64,000 nucleotides of DNA from Poindextera sp035294785 (GCA_035294785.1 DATGKF010000140.1:19181-83180); one strand, 5' to 3'; counted from the stretch's first letter, positions 42,017-50,702 are shown. Program-made: numbers and translations. The notes: a model not told the origin generated them from the letters alone.

Positions 42017-42151
42017 GTGAAGCGGACCTATCAGCCCTCAAGGCTCGTGCGCAAACGCCGCCACGGCTATCGCTCGCGCATGGCGACCAAGGCCGGCCGC
42101 AAGGTGGTGGCCCGCCGCCGCGCCAAGGGCCGCAAGCGCCTGACCGCTTAG
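42017..42151 (+). CDS. rpmH: 50S ribosomal protein L34
   Basis: 44 residues from GTG 42017. KRTYQPSRLVRKRRHGYRSR and GRKVVARRRAKGRKRL are the full-length L34 sequence. The long upstream ORF extension is not real. It is part of the conserved rpmH-rnpA-yidC-engB cluster found near the replication origin in many bacteria, though no dnaA or oriC lies here. Confidence 0.97.
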   Translation: MKRTYQPSRLVRKRRHGYRSRMATKAGRKVVARRRAKGRKRLTA

Positions 42152-42179
42152 GCCCGCGGCCAAGCCGGCAGGGCCGGCC

Positions 42180-42566
42180 ATGCCCGATCAACCCGACATC
42201 GCCCGTCTGAAGAAGCGGGCCAGCTTCCTGGCCGCGGCCAAGGGCGCGAGCGCCCAGCGCGGCGCCGTGGTCGTGCAGGCGGTCGCGCGCGGCGATGGCC
42301 AGCCCCGCGTCGGCTGCGGCTTCACCGCGACCCGGCGGGTCGGCGGCGCGGTGGTGCGCAACCGCGCCAAACGCCGCCTGCGCGAGGCGGCGCGCAAGCT
42401 CCTGCCCCTTCATGCGCTGGCGGGGTGTGACTATGTGTTCATCGCTCGGGTCGGGACGGCGAAGCGGCCCTGGGCGCGCTTGCTTGACGATATCGAAAGC
42501 GCGCTGATAAGCCTCGCCGCCAATCCGGTCCCGGCGGCTGATCGCCCGGCGGCCGCTGACCGGTAA
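42180..42566 (+). CDS. rnpA: Ribonuclease P protein component
   Basis: 128 residues from ATG 42180. RnpA motifs are RLKKRASFLAAAKGASAQR, VGCGFTATRRVGGAVVRNRAKRRLREAAR (the RNR motif, residues ~43-72), and DYVFIARVGTAKRPWARLL. It binds the RNase P RNA to mature tRNA 5' ends. It lies 28 bp after rpmH and 13 bp before yidC; the rnpB RNA gene is not in the window. Confidence 0.95.
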   Translation: MPDQPDIARLKKRASFLAAAKGASAQRGAVVVQAVARGDGQPRVGCGFTATRRVGGAVVRNRAKRRLREAARKLLPLHALAGCDYVFIARVGTAKRPWARLLDDIESALISLAANPVPAADRPAAADR

Positions 42567-42579
42567 GGCCGCTTTTCCC

Positions 42580-44427
42580 ATGGACAGAGACAACCTTCGC
42601 AACACGGCGGTGTTCGTTGTCCTGACGTTTGCCATCATCTTGGCCTACCAGACCTTCGTGCTCGGCCCGCAGAGCGCGCGCCGCGCCGCCGAGGCGCGTG
42701 CGGCGCAAGCGGCCCAGGCCGCCCAGGCCGCCCAGTCGGGCGCGCCGGCCGCCGGCGCCGCCCCTGCTGTGGTGATGACTCAGACCCAGGCGCTGGCGCA
42801 GAGCCCGCGTGCAACCATCGCCACGCCGAGCCTGAAAGGCAGCATCGACCTGCGCGGCGCGGCCTTCGACGACCTCGCGCTGACCCGCTACCACCAGGCC
42901 GTCGACCCCAAGTCGCCGACCGTGCAGCTGCTGCGGCCCGCCGGCCTGCCCAGCGCCTTTTCCGCGACCTTCGCCTGGCAGGGCGCGAACGTCCCCGCCC
43001 TGCCGAACGGCGACACGGTCTGGACGGCCCAGCCGGGCGCCGCGCTGACGCCGTCGACGCCGCTGGTGCTGACCTATGACAACGGCGCGGGGCTGACGTT
43101 CACCCGCACGATCTCGGTCGACCAGAACTACATGTTCACGATCGCCGACAACGTCGCCAACGCCGGCGCCCAGGCGGTCTCGATCCAGCCGGTCGCCATC
43201 GTCGCCCAGTCGGGAGCGCCGGCCGATTTCGATCCCGGCAACGGCAAGCCTCATCCGACCAGCCAGCTGGTGCACGAAGGCGGCGTCGGCGTGATCGGCG
43301 GCCAGCTGAAGCTGCCCAGCTTCTATTGCGCGCCCTTCGGCCAGCTGTTCTGTCAGTCGTGGAAGAAGGATCAGCCGCCGCTGGAGCAGTCCGGCAAGGG
43401 CGGCTGGCTCGGCGTCACGCAGAAGTACTGGCTGGCGGCGATCATCCCGGACCAGTCGACCAGCGTCCACACCGCCTATCGCGTGACCGCGACCAAGGGC
43501 GCGGACCTCTACGACGCCGACGCCACCGGCCAGGCGGTGACTGTGCCGGCCGGCGGCCAGATCACCCAGACGACCCGCTTCTTCGCCGGGCCGAAGATCG
43601 TGCCGCTGCTGCGCGACTACGGGACCAAGTATTCGATCCCACGCTTCGACCAGGCGGTCGACTGGGGCGTCTACTGGTTCTTCACCCAGCCGATCTTCGC
43701 CGGGCTCGAGTTCTTCAACCGCTACCTGCCCAACATCGGCTTCTCGATCCTGGCGCTGACCGTGCTCATTCGCCTGCTGCTCTTCCCGCTCGCCAACAAG
43801 AGCTACGAGTCGATGAGCAAGATGCGGAAGATCCAGCCGCAGATCGAGGTCTTGAAGAAGCAGCACGAGGGCGACCAGGCCGGCCTGCAACAGGCGACGA
43901 TGACCCTCTACCAGCGGGAGAAGATCAACCCCTTGATGGGTTGCCTGCCGCTCCTGGTGCAGATCCCGATCCTCTATTCGATCTACAAGGTGCTGACCGT
44001 CACCATCGAGATGCGCCAGGCGCCCTTCTTCGGCTGGATCCACGACCTGTCGGCGCGCGATCCCACGTCCATCTGGACCCTCTTCGGGCTCATCCCATGG
44101 AACCCTGCGCACGCGCCCTTCGTCGGGGGCCTCCTGGACGGGTCGCTGCACATCGGCCTTTTGCCGCTGCTCTACGGCTTCACCATGTGGCTCTCGACCT
44201 CGATGAGCCCCCCGGCGCCCGATCCGACCCAGCAGCGGATGATGCAGTTCCTGCCGCTGATCTTCACCTTCACGCTGGCCCAGTTCACCGTCGGCCTGCT
44301 GATCTACTGGACCTGGAGCAACGTGCTCTCGATCCTGCAGCAGTACGTGATGATGCACCGCTTCCAGGTGGAGAACCCGATCGACACCTTCATCGGCCGC
44401 TTCGCCAAGCCGAAGCCGTCGGGGTGA
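42580..44427 (+). CDS. yidC: Membrane protein insertase YidC
   Basis: 615 residues from ATG 42580. TM1 is at residues 8-22 (TAVFVVLTFAIILAY), then a long Ala/Gln linker and the periplasmic beta domain (to about residue 360). The conserved insertase region has IPRFDQAVDWGVYWFFTQPIF, FSILALTVLIRLLLFPLANKSYESMSKM (hydrophilic groove Arg) and PLMGCLPLLVQIPILYSIYKVL near 450. Longer periplasmic part than Gram-positive YidC. Its TGA overlaps the engB GTG, so coupled. No yidD (small membrane-associated gene) lies between rnpA and yidC. Confidence 0.95.
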   Translation: MDRDNLRNTAVFVVLTFAIILAYQTFVLGPQSARRAAEARAAQAAQAAQAAQSGAPAAGAAPAVVMTQTQALAQSPRATIATPSLKGSIDLRGAAFDDLALTRYHQAVDPKSPTVQLLRPAGLPSAFSATFAWQGANVPALPNGDTVWTAQPGAALTPSTPLVLTYDNGAGLTFTRTISVDQNYMFTIADNVANAGAQAVSIQPVAIVAQSGAPADFDPGNGKPHPTSQLVHEGGVGVIGGQLKLPSFYCAPFGQLFCQSWKKDQPPLEQSGKGGWLGVTQKYWLAAIIPDQSTSVHTAYRVTATKGADLYDADATGQAVTVPAGGQITQTTRFFAGPKIVPLLRDYGTKYSIPRFDQAVDWGVYWFFTQPIFAGLEFFNRYLPNIGFSILALTVLIRLLLFPLANKSYESMSKMRKIQPQIEVLKKQHEGDQAGLQQATMTLYQREKINPLMGCLPLLVQIPILYSIYKVLTVTIEMRQAPFFGWIHDLSARDPTSIWTLFGLIPWNPAHAPFVGGLLDGSLHIGLLPLLYGFTMWLSTSMSPPAPDPTQQRMMQFLPLIFTFTLAQFTVGLLIYWTWSNVLSILQQYVMMHRFQVENPIDTFIGRFAKPKPSG

Positions 44428-45068
44428 GCGACGCCTTCGCGCCCGAGGCGCTGGAAGCGGCGCGGGTGCTGTTCGCGCGGCCGGTCCGCTTCGAGCTCGG
44501 CGCGGCCAGCGTCGCCGGCCTGCCGGACCCCGGCCTGCCCGAGGTCGCTTTCGCCGGCCGCTCCAATGTCGGCAAGTCGTCGCTGATCAACGCGCTGGTC
44601 GGCCAGAAGCATCTGGCCCGCGCTTCCAACGAACCGGGGCGGACCCGAGAGGTGAACCTCTTCCGCCTGGACGAGCGGCTGCGGCTGGTCGACCTTCCCG
44701 GTTACGGCTTCGCGCGCGCCTCCAAGGGCGAGGCGAACCGCTTCCAGAACCTCGGCCGCGCCTACCTGCGCGGACGCCCGAGCCTGAAGCGCGCCTACCT
44801 GCTGATCGACGCCCGCCATGGGCTGAAAGCCACGGACGCGCCGGCCCTCGACGCCCTCGACGAAGCCGCCGTCTCTTACCAGATCGTCCTGACCAAGGCC
44901 GACAAGCTGAAACCCGCCGCCGTCCTCGCCGTCACCGACGCCGTCCTGAAAGCCGTCTCCCGCCGCCCGGCCGCCTTCCCCCGCGTGCTCGCCACGTCGG
45001 CGGAGACGAAACAGGGCCTCGCCGAACTGCGCGCGGAAATCGCGCTGGCGGCGGGTGTCACCGGCTGA
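44424..45068 (+). CDS. engB: Ribosome biogenesis GTP-binding protein YsxC/EngB
   Basis: 214 residues from GTG 44424 (GTGA overlap with yidC). G1 is AFAGRSNVGKSS at residues ~36-47, G2 NEPGRTREV near 68, G3 DLPGYGFARA near 90, G4 TKADK near 150 and G5 TSAET near 185. It is a P-loop GTPase of the TrmE-Era-EngA family needed for large ribosomal subunit assembly. Essential in many bacteria. Confidence 0.94.
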   Translation: MSDAFAPEALEAARVLFARPVRFELGAASVAGLPDPGLPEVAFAGRSNVGKSSLINALVGQKHLARASNEPGRTREVNLFRLDERLRLVDLPGYGFARASKGEANRFQNLGRAYLRGRPSLKRAYLLIDARHGLKATDAPALDALDEAAVSYQIVLTKADKLKPAAVLAVTDAVLKAVSRRPAAFPRVLATSAETKQGLAELRAEIALAAGVTG

Positions 45069-45075
45069 ATTGGGC

Positions 45076-45576
45076 CTATGATCGGGGCGGCACGAGCGGG
45101 GCCAACTGGTGGGCGACCACGATGGCTTTGACCGCCTCCGGGTTCCAAGCGATCCAGCTGTGCTCCTCGTCGGCGGGGTGGAAGGGCTCCATGACGGCGC
45201 AGCCACACTCGAAACAAACCATCAGGAATCCCAAGTAGCGGCCGCTCTTGTCGTAGAACAGGAAAGCGTGACGCGGTTCGCAACAGGCGAGCATCATGTC
45301 TGGCGGCCGGGTGAACTGCACTGCCGCGCGAAGAGCCGCCATCTCTCGCGGCGTGAGCAAGCCGCCGTCCTTGACCGGAACGGCGACGTCCCGGCTGAGG
45401 TCCGGCGACACGGCGTCGGCGCTCACGTGGCCCCCCGGGCCGACTTGCAAACCATCTGCGGTCGGCGCGCCGACGATGCGCACCGTGGCCGCAGTCGGAA
45501 ACAGTGATTCAGTCGGCGCGGGCGTGCAACACGTGAGCAACAAGCCCAGCAGAACGAGGACTAGTGTTCGCAGCAT
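45076..45576 (-). CDS. Cys-rich lipoprotein of unknown function
   Basis: 166 residues from ATG 45576. Signal MLRTLVLVLLGLLLTCCTPA holds a lipobox with two adjacent cysteines. The folded part has PDMMLACCEPRHAFLFYDKSG, then YLGFLMVCFECGCAVMEP: a CC pair and a CxxCxC-like group that could bind metal or form disulfides. A His-rich acidic segment FHPADEEHSWIAW follows. The pattern CCxPRHA...FYD...CFxCG is one I have seen in uncharacterised envelope proteins; no function known to me. Convergent with engB, divergent from argB. Confidence 0.6.
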   Translation of the reverse strand: MLRTLVLVLLGLLLTCCTPAPTESLFPTAATVRIVGAPTADGLQVGPGGHVSADAVSPDLSRDVAVPVKDGGLLTPREMAALRAAVQFTRPPDMMLACCEPRHAFLFYDKSGRYLGFLMVCFECGCAVMEPFHPADEEHSWIAWNPEAVKAIVVAHQLAPLVPPRS

Positions 45577-45668
45577 TCGCCGGGACCTCCGCGCGGGGCG
45601 GCATTCGACAATCAGGCCGCCCTGCTTTATCGAGGCGCGCTTTCCAGGCCGCTAACGCCCTTCCCCCA

Positions 45669-46658
45669 ATGACCGAAGAGACCGATTCCGAGGAGCCCGG
45701 CTGGGCGACGGCCAAGACGCTGGCCGAGGCGCTGCCGTTCATCCAGATCTACGACCGCGAGACGGTGGTGATCAAATACGGCGGCCACGCCATGGGCGAG
45801 GAGGCGCTGGCCAAGCAATTCGCCGCCGACGCGGTGCTGCTGAAGCTGCTCGGCCTGCATCCGGTGGTCGTGCACGGCGGCGGCCCGCAGATCAACGCCA
45901 TGCTGGCGCGGGCGGACGTGAAGTCGACCTTCGTCGATGGCCTGCGCGTGACCGACGGGGCGACCATGGAGGTGGCCGAAATGGTCCTCTCCGGCGCGAT
46001 CAACAAGGAAATCGCCAACTGGATCACCCTGGCCGGCGCCGAAGCCGACGTGCGCGGCGTCGGTCTTTCCGGCAAGGACGCGCGGCTGATCACGGTCGAG
46101 AAGCTGACGCGCACCAAGAAGGACCCGGGCTCGATGATCGAGCAGGCGGTGGACCTGGGCTTCGTCGGCCAGCCGAAGCGCGTCGATCCGAAGCTGCTCG
46201 AGGCGCTGATCTACGCCGACGAGGATTACATCCCCGTGGTGGCCCCGATCGGCGTCTCCGACGACGGCCAGACCTACAACATCAACGCCGACACGGTGGC
46301 CGGCGCGCTCGCCTCGGCGCTGAAGGCCAAGCGCATGCTCCTGCTCACGGACGTCAAAGGCGTGCTCGACAAGGACGGCCGGCTGATCGAGACGATGAGC
46401 GTCGACGAGGCCAAGGCGGCGATCGCCTCCGGCGTCGTTTCCGGCGGCATGATCCCCAAGGTGGAGACGGCCATCGACGCGGTCGAGGGGCGGGTCGAGG
46501 GCGTCGTCATTCTCGACGGCCGGCGCCCGCACGCTATGCTGATGGAGCTCTTCACCCCGCACGGCCTCGGCACGCTGATCTACGATCCCTCGGCGCCGAA
46601 GAGCCACCAGGCGCGCCTCGCCGAGCGCCGACGCGTTCCCGCCGGCAAGCGGGCATGA
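45669..46658 (+). CDS. argB: Acetylglutamate kinase
   Basis: 329 residues from ATG 45669 (MTEETDSEEP); a longer in-frame extension is not supported. AAK-fold kinase: ETVVIKYGGHAMGEE (nucleotide site) near residue 36, VVVHGGGPQINAML near 72, ALAKFLTDVKG-like LLLTDVKGVLDKDGR near 222, and SGGMIPKVETA near 258. It phosphorylates N-acetylglutamate in arginine synthesis; ArgB is often feedback-inhibited by arginine. ATGA-coupled to the HAD gene. Confidence 0.95.
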   Translation: MTEETDSEEPGWATAKTLAEALPFIQIYDRETVVIKYGGHAMGEEALAKQFAADAVLLKLLGLHPVVVHGGGPQINAMLARADVKSTFVDGLRVTDGATMEVAEMVLSGAINKEIANWITLAGAEADVRGVGLSGKDARLITVEKLTRTKKDPGSMIEQAVDLGFVGQPKRVDPKLLEALIYADEDYIPVVAPIGVSDDGQTYNINADTVAGALASALKAKRMLLLTDVKGVLDKDGRLIETMSVDEAKAAIASGVVSGGMIPKVETAIDAVEGRVEGVVILDGRRPHAMLMELFTPHGLGTLIYDPSAPKSHQARLAERRRVPAGKRA

Positions 46659-47329
46659 CGGCCGACCCCGGCGCCGACCTTCGCCACGTCGACGTCTGGC
46701 TGTTCGATCTCGACAACACCCTCTACCCGGTCGGCGCCCGGTTCATGGCCCAGATCGAGACGCGGATGACCGCGTTCGTCGGGCGCGAGCTCGCCTTGAG
46801 CCACGACGACGCCTACGCCCTGCAGAAGCGCTACCTGCACGAACACGGCACGACGCTGGCCGGGCTGATGGCCAACCATGGCGTCGACCCCGAGACGTTC
46901 CTGAACGAGGTGCACGACGTCTCGCTCGACATCCTCGAGCCCGATCCGCGGCTCGAGCGAGCGCTCATGCGGCTGCCGGGCCGCCGGCTCGTCTTCACCA
47001 ACGCCGACGCCCGCCATGCCGAGCGGGTGCTGGAGCGGCTGGGGCTCGCGGGCGCCTTCGAGGCGGTTTTCCACATCGCCGCGGCCGCCTATGTGCCGAA
47101 GCCGAACCTCGCGACCTTCGAGCGGATGATCACCGCCCACGCCGTGGCGCCGCGCGCGACCTGCTTCTTCGAGGACAGCGAAAAGAACTTGGCGCCCGCG
47201 GCCGGCCTCGGCATGACGACCGTGCTCGTCGGGCCGCATGCGGCGGACTCGCGCGCCGACTTCGTGCACCATCGCACCGAAGCCCTGGCGCCGTTCCTGG
47301 AAGCCGCGCGGGTGAGGGAGAGGGCTTGA
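46655..47329 (+). CDS. HAD-family pyrimidine 5'-nucleotidase
   Basis: 224 residues from ATG 46655, overlapping the argB stop as ATGA. HAD motifs: I, WLFDLDNTLYPVGARF near residue 15; II, VFTNADARHAERVL near 110; III, Lys in YVPKPNLATF near 145; IV, CFFEDSEKNLAPAAG near 170. Size and DNTLYP match SDT1-like pyrimidine nucleotidases. The argB-HAD-dapD arrangement suggests a conserved alphaproteobacterial neighbourhood. Confidence 0.85.
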   Translation: MTADPGADLRHVDVWLFDLDNTLYPVGARFMAQIETRMTAFVGRELALSHDDAYALQKRYLHEHGTTLAGLMANHGVDPETFLNEVHDVSLDILEPDPRLERALMRLPGRRLVFTNADARHAERVLERLGLAGAFEAVFHIAAAAYVPKPNLATFERMITAHAVAPRATCFFEDSEKNLAPAAGLGMTTVLVGPHAADSRADFVHHRTEALAPFLEAARVRERA

Positions 47330-47334
47330 GTGAG

Positions 47335-48204
47335 ATGACCGACGCCGTCGCCGGCCCGAGCCGCGCCGACCTCGAGGCCGCGATCGAGGAAACCTGGGCC
47401 GGGATCGACCAGATCGGCCCGACCACCGCCGGCTTTCGCCGCGAGATGGTGGAGGCCGCCATCGACCTCCTCGACTGCGGCCAGGTCCGTTCGGCCGAGA
47501 AGATCGACGGCGAGTGGGTGGTCAATGAGTGGCTGAAGAAGGCGATCCTCATCTTCTTCCGGCTGCATCCCCCGACGCTGATGGCGAACGGGCCCGGCCT
47601 CGGCCAGGCCCCGGGTCTCGGGCCCTGGTGGGACAAGGTGCCGGGCAAGTTCGCCAACTGGACCGCCCACGACTTCGAGCGCGCCGGCTTCCGCGCGCTG
47701 CCCGGCTCGATCGTGCGGCGCGGCGCCTTCATCGGCCGCGACGTTGTCCTTTTGCCCTCGTTCGTGAACATCGGCGCCTTCGTCGACGAGGGCACGATGA
47801 TCGACACCTGGTCGACCGTCGGCTCCTGCGCGCAGGTGGGGAAGAACTGCCACATCTCAGGCGGGGTCGGCATCGGCGGGGTGCTGGAGCCGCTGCAGGC
47901 CAAGCCGACCATCATCGAGGACAACTGCTTCATCGGCGCCCGGTCCGAGGTCGCCGAAGGCGTCATCGTCGGCGAAGGGGCCGTGATCTCGATGGGGACG
48001 TTCATCACCTCGACCACGCCCATCGTCGACCGCAAGACCGGCCAGACGCATCAGGGCTATGTGCCGCCCTATTCTGTGGTGTTCCCCGGATCGCTGCCCG
48101 ACCCGCACGGCGTCGGCCCCGGCCGCATCTGCGCCGTCATCGGCAAGACCGTCGACGCCCAGACCCGCTCCAAGACCTCGATCAACGACCTCTTGCGCGA
48201 CTAG
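47335..48204 (+). CDS. dapD: Tetrahydrodipicolinate N-succinyltransferase
   Basis: 289 residues from ATG 47335; a TTG at 47326 with GGGAG five bases before is a close rival. It has a left-handed parallel beta-helix of hexapeptide repeats (about residues 115-235: VRRGAFIGRDVVLLPSFVNIGAF, MIDTWSTVGSCAQVG, KNCHISGGVGIGGVLEP). It adds succinyl-CoA to THDP in the lysine/diaminopimelate route. The dapE deacylase gene often found next to it is not here. Confidence 0.94.
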   Translation: MTDAVAGPSRADLEAAIEETWAGIDQIGPTTAGFRREMVEAAIDLLDCGQVRSAEKIDGEWVVNEWLKKAILIFFRLHPPTLMANGPGLGQAPGLGPWWDKVPGKFANWTAHDFERAGFRALPGSIVRRGAFIGRDVVLLPSFVNIGAFVDEGTMIDTWSTVGSCAQVGKNCHISGGVGIGGVLEPLQAKPTIIEDNCFIGARSEVAEGVIVGEGAVISMGTFITSTTPIVDRKTGQTHQGYVPPYSVVFPGSLPDPHGVGPGRICAVIGKTVDAQTRSKTSINDLLRD

Positions 48205-48249
48205 GCGGCGCAGCAAGAAACGCAGCGCGAAAAACTATCTAACGGCGCG

Positions 48250-48270
48250 CTTGGCGTGTATTTCGCCAAG
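48250..48270. promoter_or_regulatory. Small inverted repeat before the gene at 48379
   Basis: CTTGGCG (48250-48256) and CGCCAAG (48264-48270) flank TGTATTT and are followed by AAAAAG. There is no T tract on either side, so it does not look like an intrinsic terminator. It lies in the 174-bp AT-rich gap between dapD and the next gene, which probably carries a promoter. An operator role is a guess. Confidence 0.3.
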
Positions 48271-48378
48271 AAAAAGTTGTCCATACGCGACATTTTTCTG
48301 ATTTCGAGCGAGCCCGCCGCCAACGCGTGCTATGGTCGGCTCCGCTGGCGATCGTTGATCGGCGGCCTGAAAGGCCAC

Positions 48379-48699
48379 ATGTCCAGACTCATCGCACCGA
48401 TGTCCTCGTCCGAGCCAACATCCGCGCCCGCCACGGTTAGGCAGACAATTTTGACCCTCTCGCCCGAACAGTTCGGAGCCCTGCGCAATCTCGCCCTGAA
48501 GAAGAGCGGCAAGGCGGTCGGCTGGATCTCGATCACCGAAGCGCAGCGCCTCGCCGAGCTCGGCCTCGCCGAACGCAACCGCAGCGGCTGGGGGATCACC
48601 CCCGAAGGCGAGGCGGCCCTGATCGGCAGTCCCGTGCGCGCGCCGGGCGACGGCGCGATCCTGATGTTCCGCCCCCGCGTCCAGCAGCCGCCCGCGTGA
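48379..48699 (+). CDS. Uncharacterised protein with a MarR/winged-helix-like core
   Basis: 106 residues from ATG 48379 (AAGG upstream); a GTG at 48256 would give a longer but implausible N-terminus. After a low-complexity Ser/Pro stretch, residues ~28-80 read LSPEQFGALRNLALKKSGKA, WISITEAQRLAELGLAER and NRSGWGITPEGEAAL, the helix-helix-wing pattern with the ITPEGEAAL phrase common in small winged-helix proteins. No ligand domain. Coupled by GTGA to the next gene. Function unknown. Confidence 0.6.
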   Translation: MSRLIAPMSSSEPTSAPATVRQTILTLSPEQFGALRNLALKKSGKAVGWISITEAQRLAELGLAERNRSGWGITPEGEAALIGSPVRAPGDGAILMFRPRVQQPPA

Positions 48700-48956
48700 G
48701 CCTCGCAACGCCCGACGTGGATGTCGATCTCGACGCCCGGTTCCTGGCGCAGGAACGCATTGTCGACGCATTGCTTCGCGCGCTGGCGCTGAACCAGCCG
48801 GACCTGCTGAGCGCCATCCAGAACATCCTGGTCGACACCGAATTCACCCACGCCGGCAAGCCCGATCAGGACGAGACCGTGCATCAGCAGATCGGCAAAC
48901 GCATCCGCCTCGCCGCCGACTTCGCGGCCCAATACGGGTCGCGTCAGACGGGCTGA
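48696..48956 (+). CDS. Uncharacterised small protein
   Basis: 86 residues from GTG 48696 (GTGA overlap with the previous stop). Helical: ARFLAQERIVDALLRALALNQPDLLSAIQ, then VDTEFTHAGKPDQDETVHQQIGKRI. No motif recognised. Translational coupling with the winged-helix-like gene suggests the two act together; it is convergent with trcR. Confidence 0.55.
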   Translation: MSLATPDVDVDLDARFLAQERIVDALLRALALNQPDLLSAIQNILVDTEFTHAGKPDQDETVHQQIGKRIRLAADFAAQYGSRQTG

Positions 48957-48968
48957 TTGCTCTCGCCC

Positions 48969-49595
48969 CTAGTCGTCGGCGTCGTGGTGTTCGAACTCGA
49001 CCGGCTCAGCGGCGGGCTGGAGGGTGGGCCCATCGTCGACGATGCCGCGGCGGGCGTCGTCCTTGGCCTTCTTCTCGGCCGCCCGCTTCACGATCGCGTC
49101 CAGCTCGAGCTGACCGACCAGCCCCAGCGTCACCGGATCGACCGGCTTGATGTTGACGGAGTTCCAGTGGGTCTTGTTGCGCACCTGGTCGATGGTCGAC
49201 TTGGTCGTTCCGAGCAGCTTGACGATCTGGCTGTCGGCGATCTCAGGGTGGTTGCGCAGGAACCAGGCGATGGCGTCCGGCCGGTCCTGGCGGCGCGACA
49301 CCGGCGTGTAGCGCGGCGCCTTCTTGGCGGGCTTCAGGAACTCGGCGTGGCGGCTCTTCTGCGCCTTCATCCGGTAGTGCGGATCGGCGCCGGCGGCGTC
49401 GAGCTCTTCGCGGCTGAGCTGGCCGTTGGCGATGGGGTCTGCGCCGCGGATGTCGCGCGCCACTTCGCCGTCGGCGATGCCCTTCACCTCCAGATGGTGC
49501 AGGCCGCAGAAGTCGGCGATCTGCTCGAAGGTCAGCGAGGTGTTGTCCACCAGCCAGACGGCGGTCGCCTTCGGCATGAGGATTTGGTCGGACAT
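48969..49595 (-). CDS. trcR: Cell-cycle transcriptional regulator TrcR (DUF1013)
   Basis: 208 residues from ATG 49595. DUF1013 start MSDQILMPKATAVWLVDNTSL, TFEQIADFCGLHHLEVKGIADGE (HTH-like residues ~21-43), and a second helix-turn-helix-like NHPEIADSQIVKLLGTTKSTIDQVRN near 123-148. The family is confined to alphaproteobacteria and has been named a cell-cycle transcriptional regulator. The DNA and protein partners are not established from sequence. Ends EFEHHDADD acidic tail. Confidence 0.83.
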   Translation of the reverse strand: MSDQILMPKATAVWLVDNTSLTFEQIADFCGLHHLEVKGIADGEVARDIRGADPIANGQLSREELDAAGADPHYRMKAQKSRHAEFLKPAKKAPRYTPVSRRQDRPDAIAWFLRNHPEIADSQIVKLLGTTKSTIDQVRNKTHWNSVNIKPVDPVTLGLVGQLELDAIVKRAAEKKAKDDARRGIVDDGPTLQPAAEPVEFEHHDADD

Positions 49596-49623
49596 GGCGT
49601 TTTCTCGGTTCCGGAAATGACGG

Positions 49624-49646
49624 CGCCCGGCCTTTGCGGCCGGGCG
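49624..49646 (-). promoter_or_regulatory. Hairpin in the trcR leader
   Basis: CGCCCGGCC (49624-49632) and GGCCGGGCG (49638-49646) form a perfect 9-bp GC stem with a 5-base loop, 29 bases before the trcR ATG on the minus strand. It has no T tract. If transcribed it would form a stable structure close to the ribosome-binding region and might limit or attenuate expression. Confidence 0.4.
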
Positions 49647-49723
49647 GTGATGGCTTGCATATAAGCGGCTTCGCGCCGAAAGGGAATGAGATTGGCCGCC
49701 GCGCGCGCTAAGCTCCGCCCCGC

Positions 49724-50482
49724 ATGATCGACTTCGCCCACGCCGGACCACCCGCACTCGCCGCCTTTCTGGCCTCAACCGTCGAGTTCGTCGAAGCGGC
49801 GACGATCGTGCTTGCCGTGGGCGGCGTGCGCGGCTGGCGCGACACCCTCTTCGGTGCGGCCGCGGCCGTCGGCGTGCTCGCGCTGCTGACCGCCATCCTC
49901 GGACCGGCGCTGGCGCTGATACCGCTGCAGGTGGCGCAGATCGTGGTCGGCATCCTGCTCTTGCTGTTCGGGCTGCGCTGGCTGCGCAAGGCGATCCTGC
50001 GCGCCGCCGGCGTGCTCGCCCTGCACGACGAGGCGGCCGCCTACGCCAAGGAGCGCGAGCTGATGCTCGAGCTGGGCGGGCGCGGCGCCGGGTTCGACGC
50101 CATCGCCTTTGGCGCCGCCTTCCAGATCTGCATGCTCGAAGGAACCGAGGTCGTCTTCATCGTCATCGCGGTCAGCGCCGGCGGCGCGGGCCTGATGCTG
50201 CCGGCCAGCATCGGCGCGCTCGCCGCTTTCGTGCTCGTGACCGCCGCCGGCTTCATCCTGCATGCGCCGATGTCGCGCGTGCCGGAGAACACGCTGAAGT
50301 TCATCGTCGGCGTCATCCTGAGCGGCTTCGGCGCCTTCTGGGTCGGCGAGGGCATCGGCGTGGCGTGGCCGGGCCAGGACCTCTCCATCGTCGCCCTCGT
50401 CGCCGGCTTCGGCCTGCTCAGCCTGGCGGCCGTGCCGATCAGCCGCATGCGCGCCCGCCGCGCCGTCGAGGCCCGCGCCTGA
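49724..50482 (+). CDS. COG4280-like membrane protein
   Basis: 252 residues from ATG 49724. Six or seven TM segments. Two similar acidic segments in the first and fourth helices, STVEFVEAATIVLAVG and CMLEGTEVVFIVIAVS, recall the duplicated E-x-x-E motif of UPF0016/LysE-type transporters. The COG4280 group is uncharacterised; a metal or small-molecule transport role is possible. TGATG overlap with the next gene. Confidence 0.65.
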   Translation: MIDFAHAGPPALAAFLASTVEFVEAATIVLAVGGVRGWRDTLFGAAAAVGVLALLTAILGPALALIPLQVAQIVVGILLLLFGLRWLRKAILRAAGVLALHDEAAAYAKERELMLELGGRGAGFDAIAFGAAFQICMLEGTEVVFIVIAVSAGGAGLMLPASIGALAAFVLVTAAGFILHAPMSRVPENTLKFIVGVILSGFGAFWVGEGIGVAWPGQDLSIVALVAGFGLLSLAAVPISRMRARRAVEARA

Positions 50483-50679
50483 TGGGCTGGATCGTCGGGA
50501 TCGCCAAGGAGATCTGGGGCCTGTTTGTCGACGACATCGGCCTGGCCATCGCCAGCCTCATCTGGGTCGCCATCGTGTGGGTCGGCGCCCGCTGGCTGGG
50601 CCAGGCGGCGGGGCCCGCCCTCTTCGCCGGCCTCGCCACCATCCTCCTCACCTCCGCCTTCCGCCGCGCCGGGCAGTAG
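50482..50679 (+). CDS. Small one- or two-TM membrane protein
   Basis: 65 residues from ATG 50482 (TGATG overlap). IGLAIASLIWVAIVWVGARWL and AGPALFAGLATILLTSAF are hydrophobic; GWIVGIAKEIWGLFVDD is amphipathic. Probably a partner or chaperone of the membrane protein encoded upstream (coupling). No family recognised. Confidence 0.6.
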   Translation: MGWIVGIAKEIWGLFVDDIGLAIASLIWVAIVWVGARWLGQAAGPALFAGLATILLTSAFRRAGQ

Positions 50680-50702
50680 CCCTGCCGCGCCCCAAAGACG
50701 CG

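Noticed and set aside
41938..42150. Replication origin next to rpmH
   Set aside because: No dnaA gene, no DnaA-box cluster and no AT-rich unwinding region seen; only a sigma-70-type promoter is supported.
48256..48378. GTG start at 48256 giving a 147-residue protein
   Set aside because: The extra N-terminus is basic and low in protein-like features, overlaps the inverted repeat and probable promoter, and ATG 48379 has a better site.
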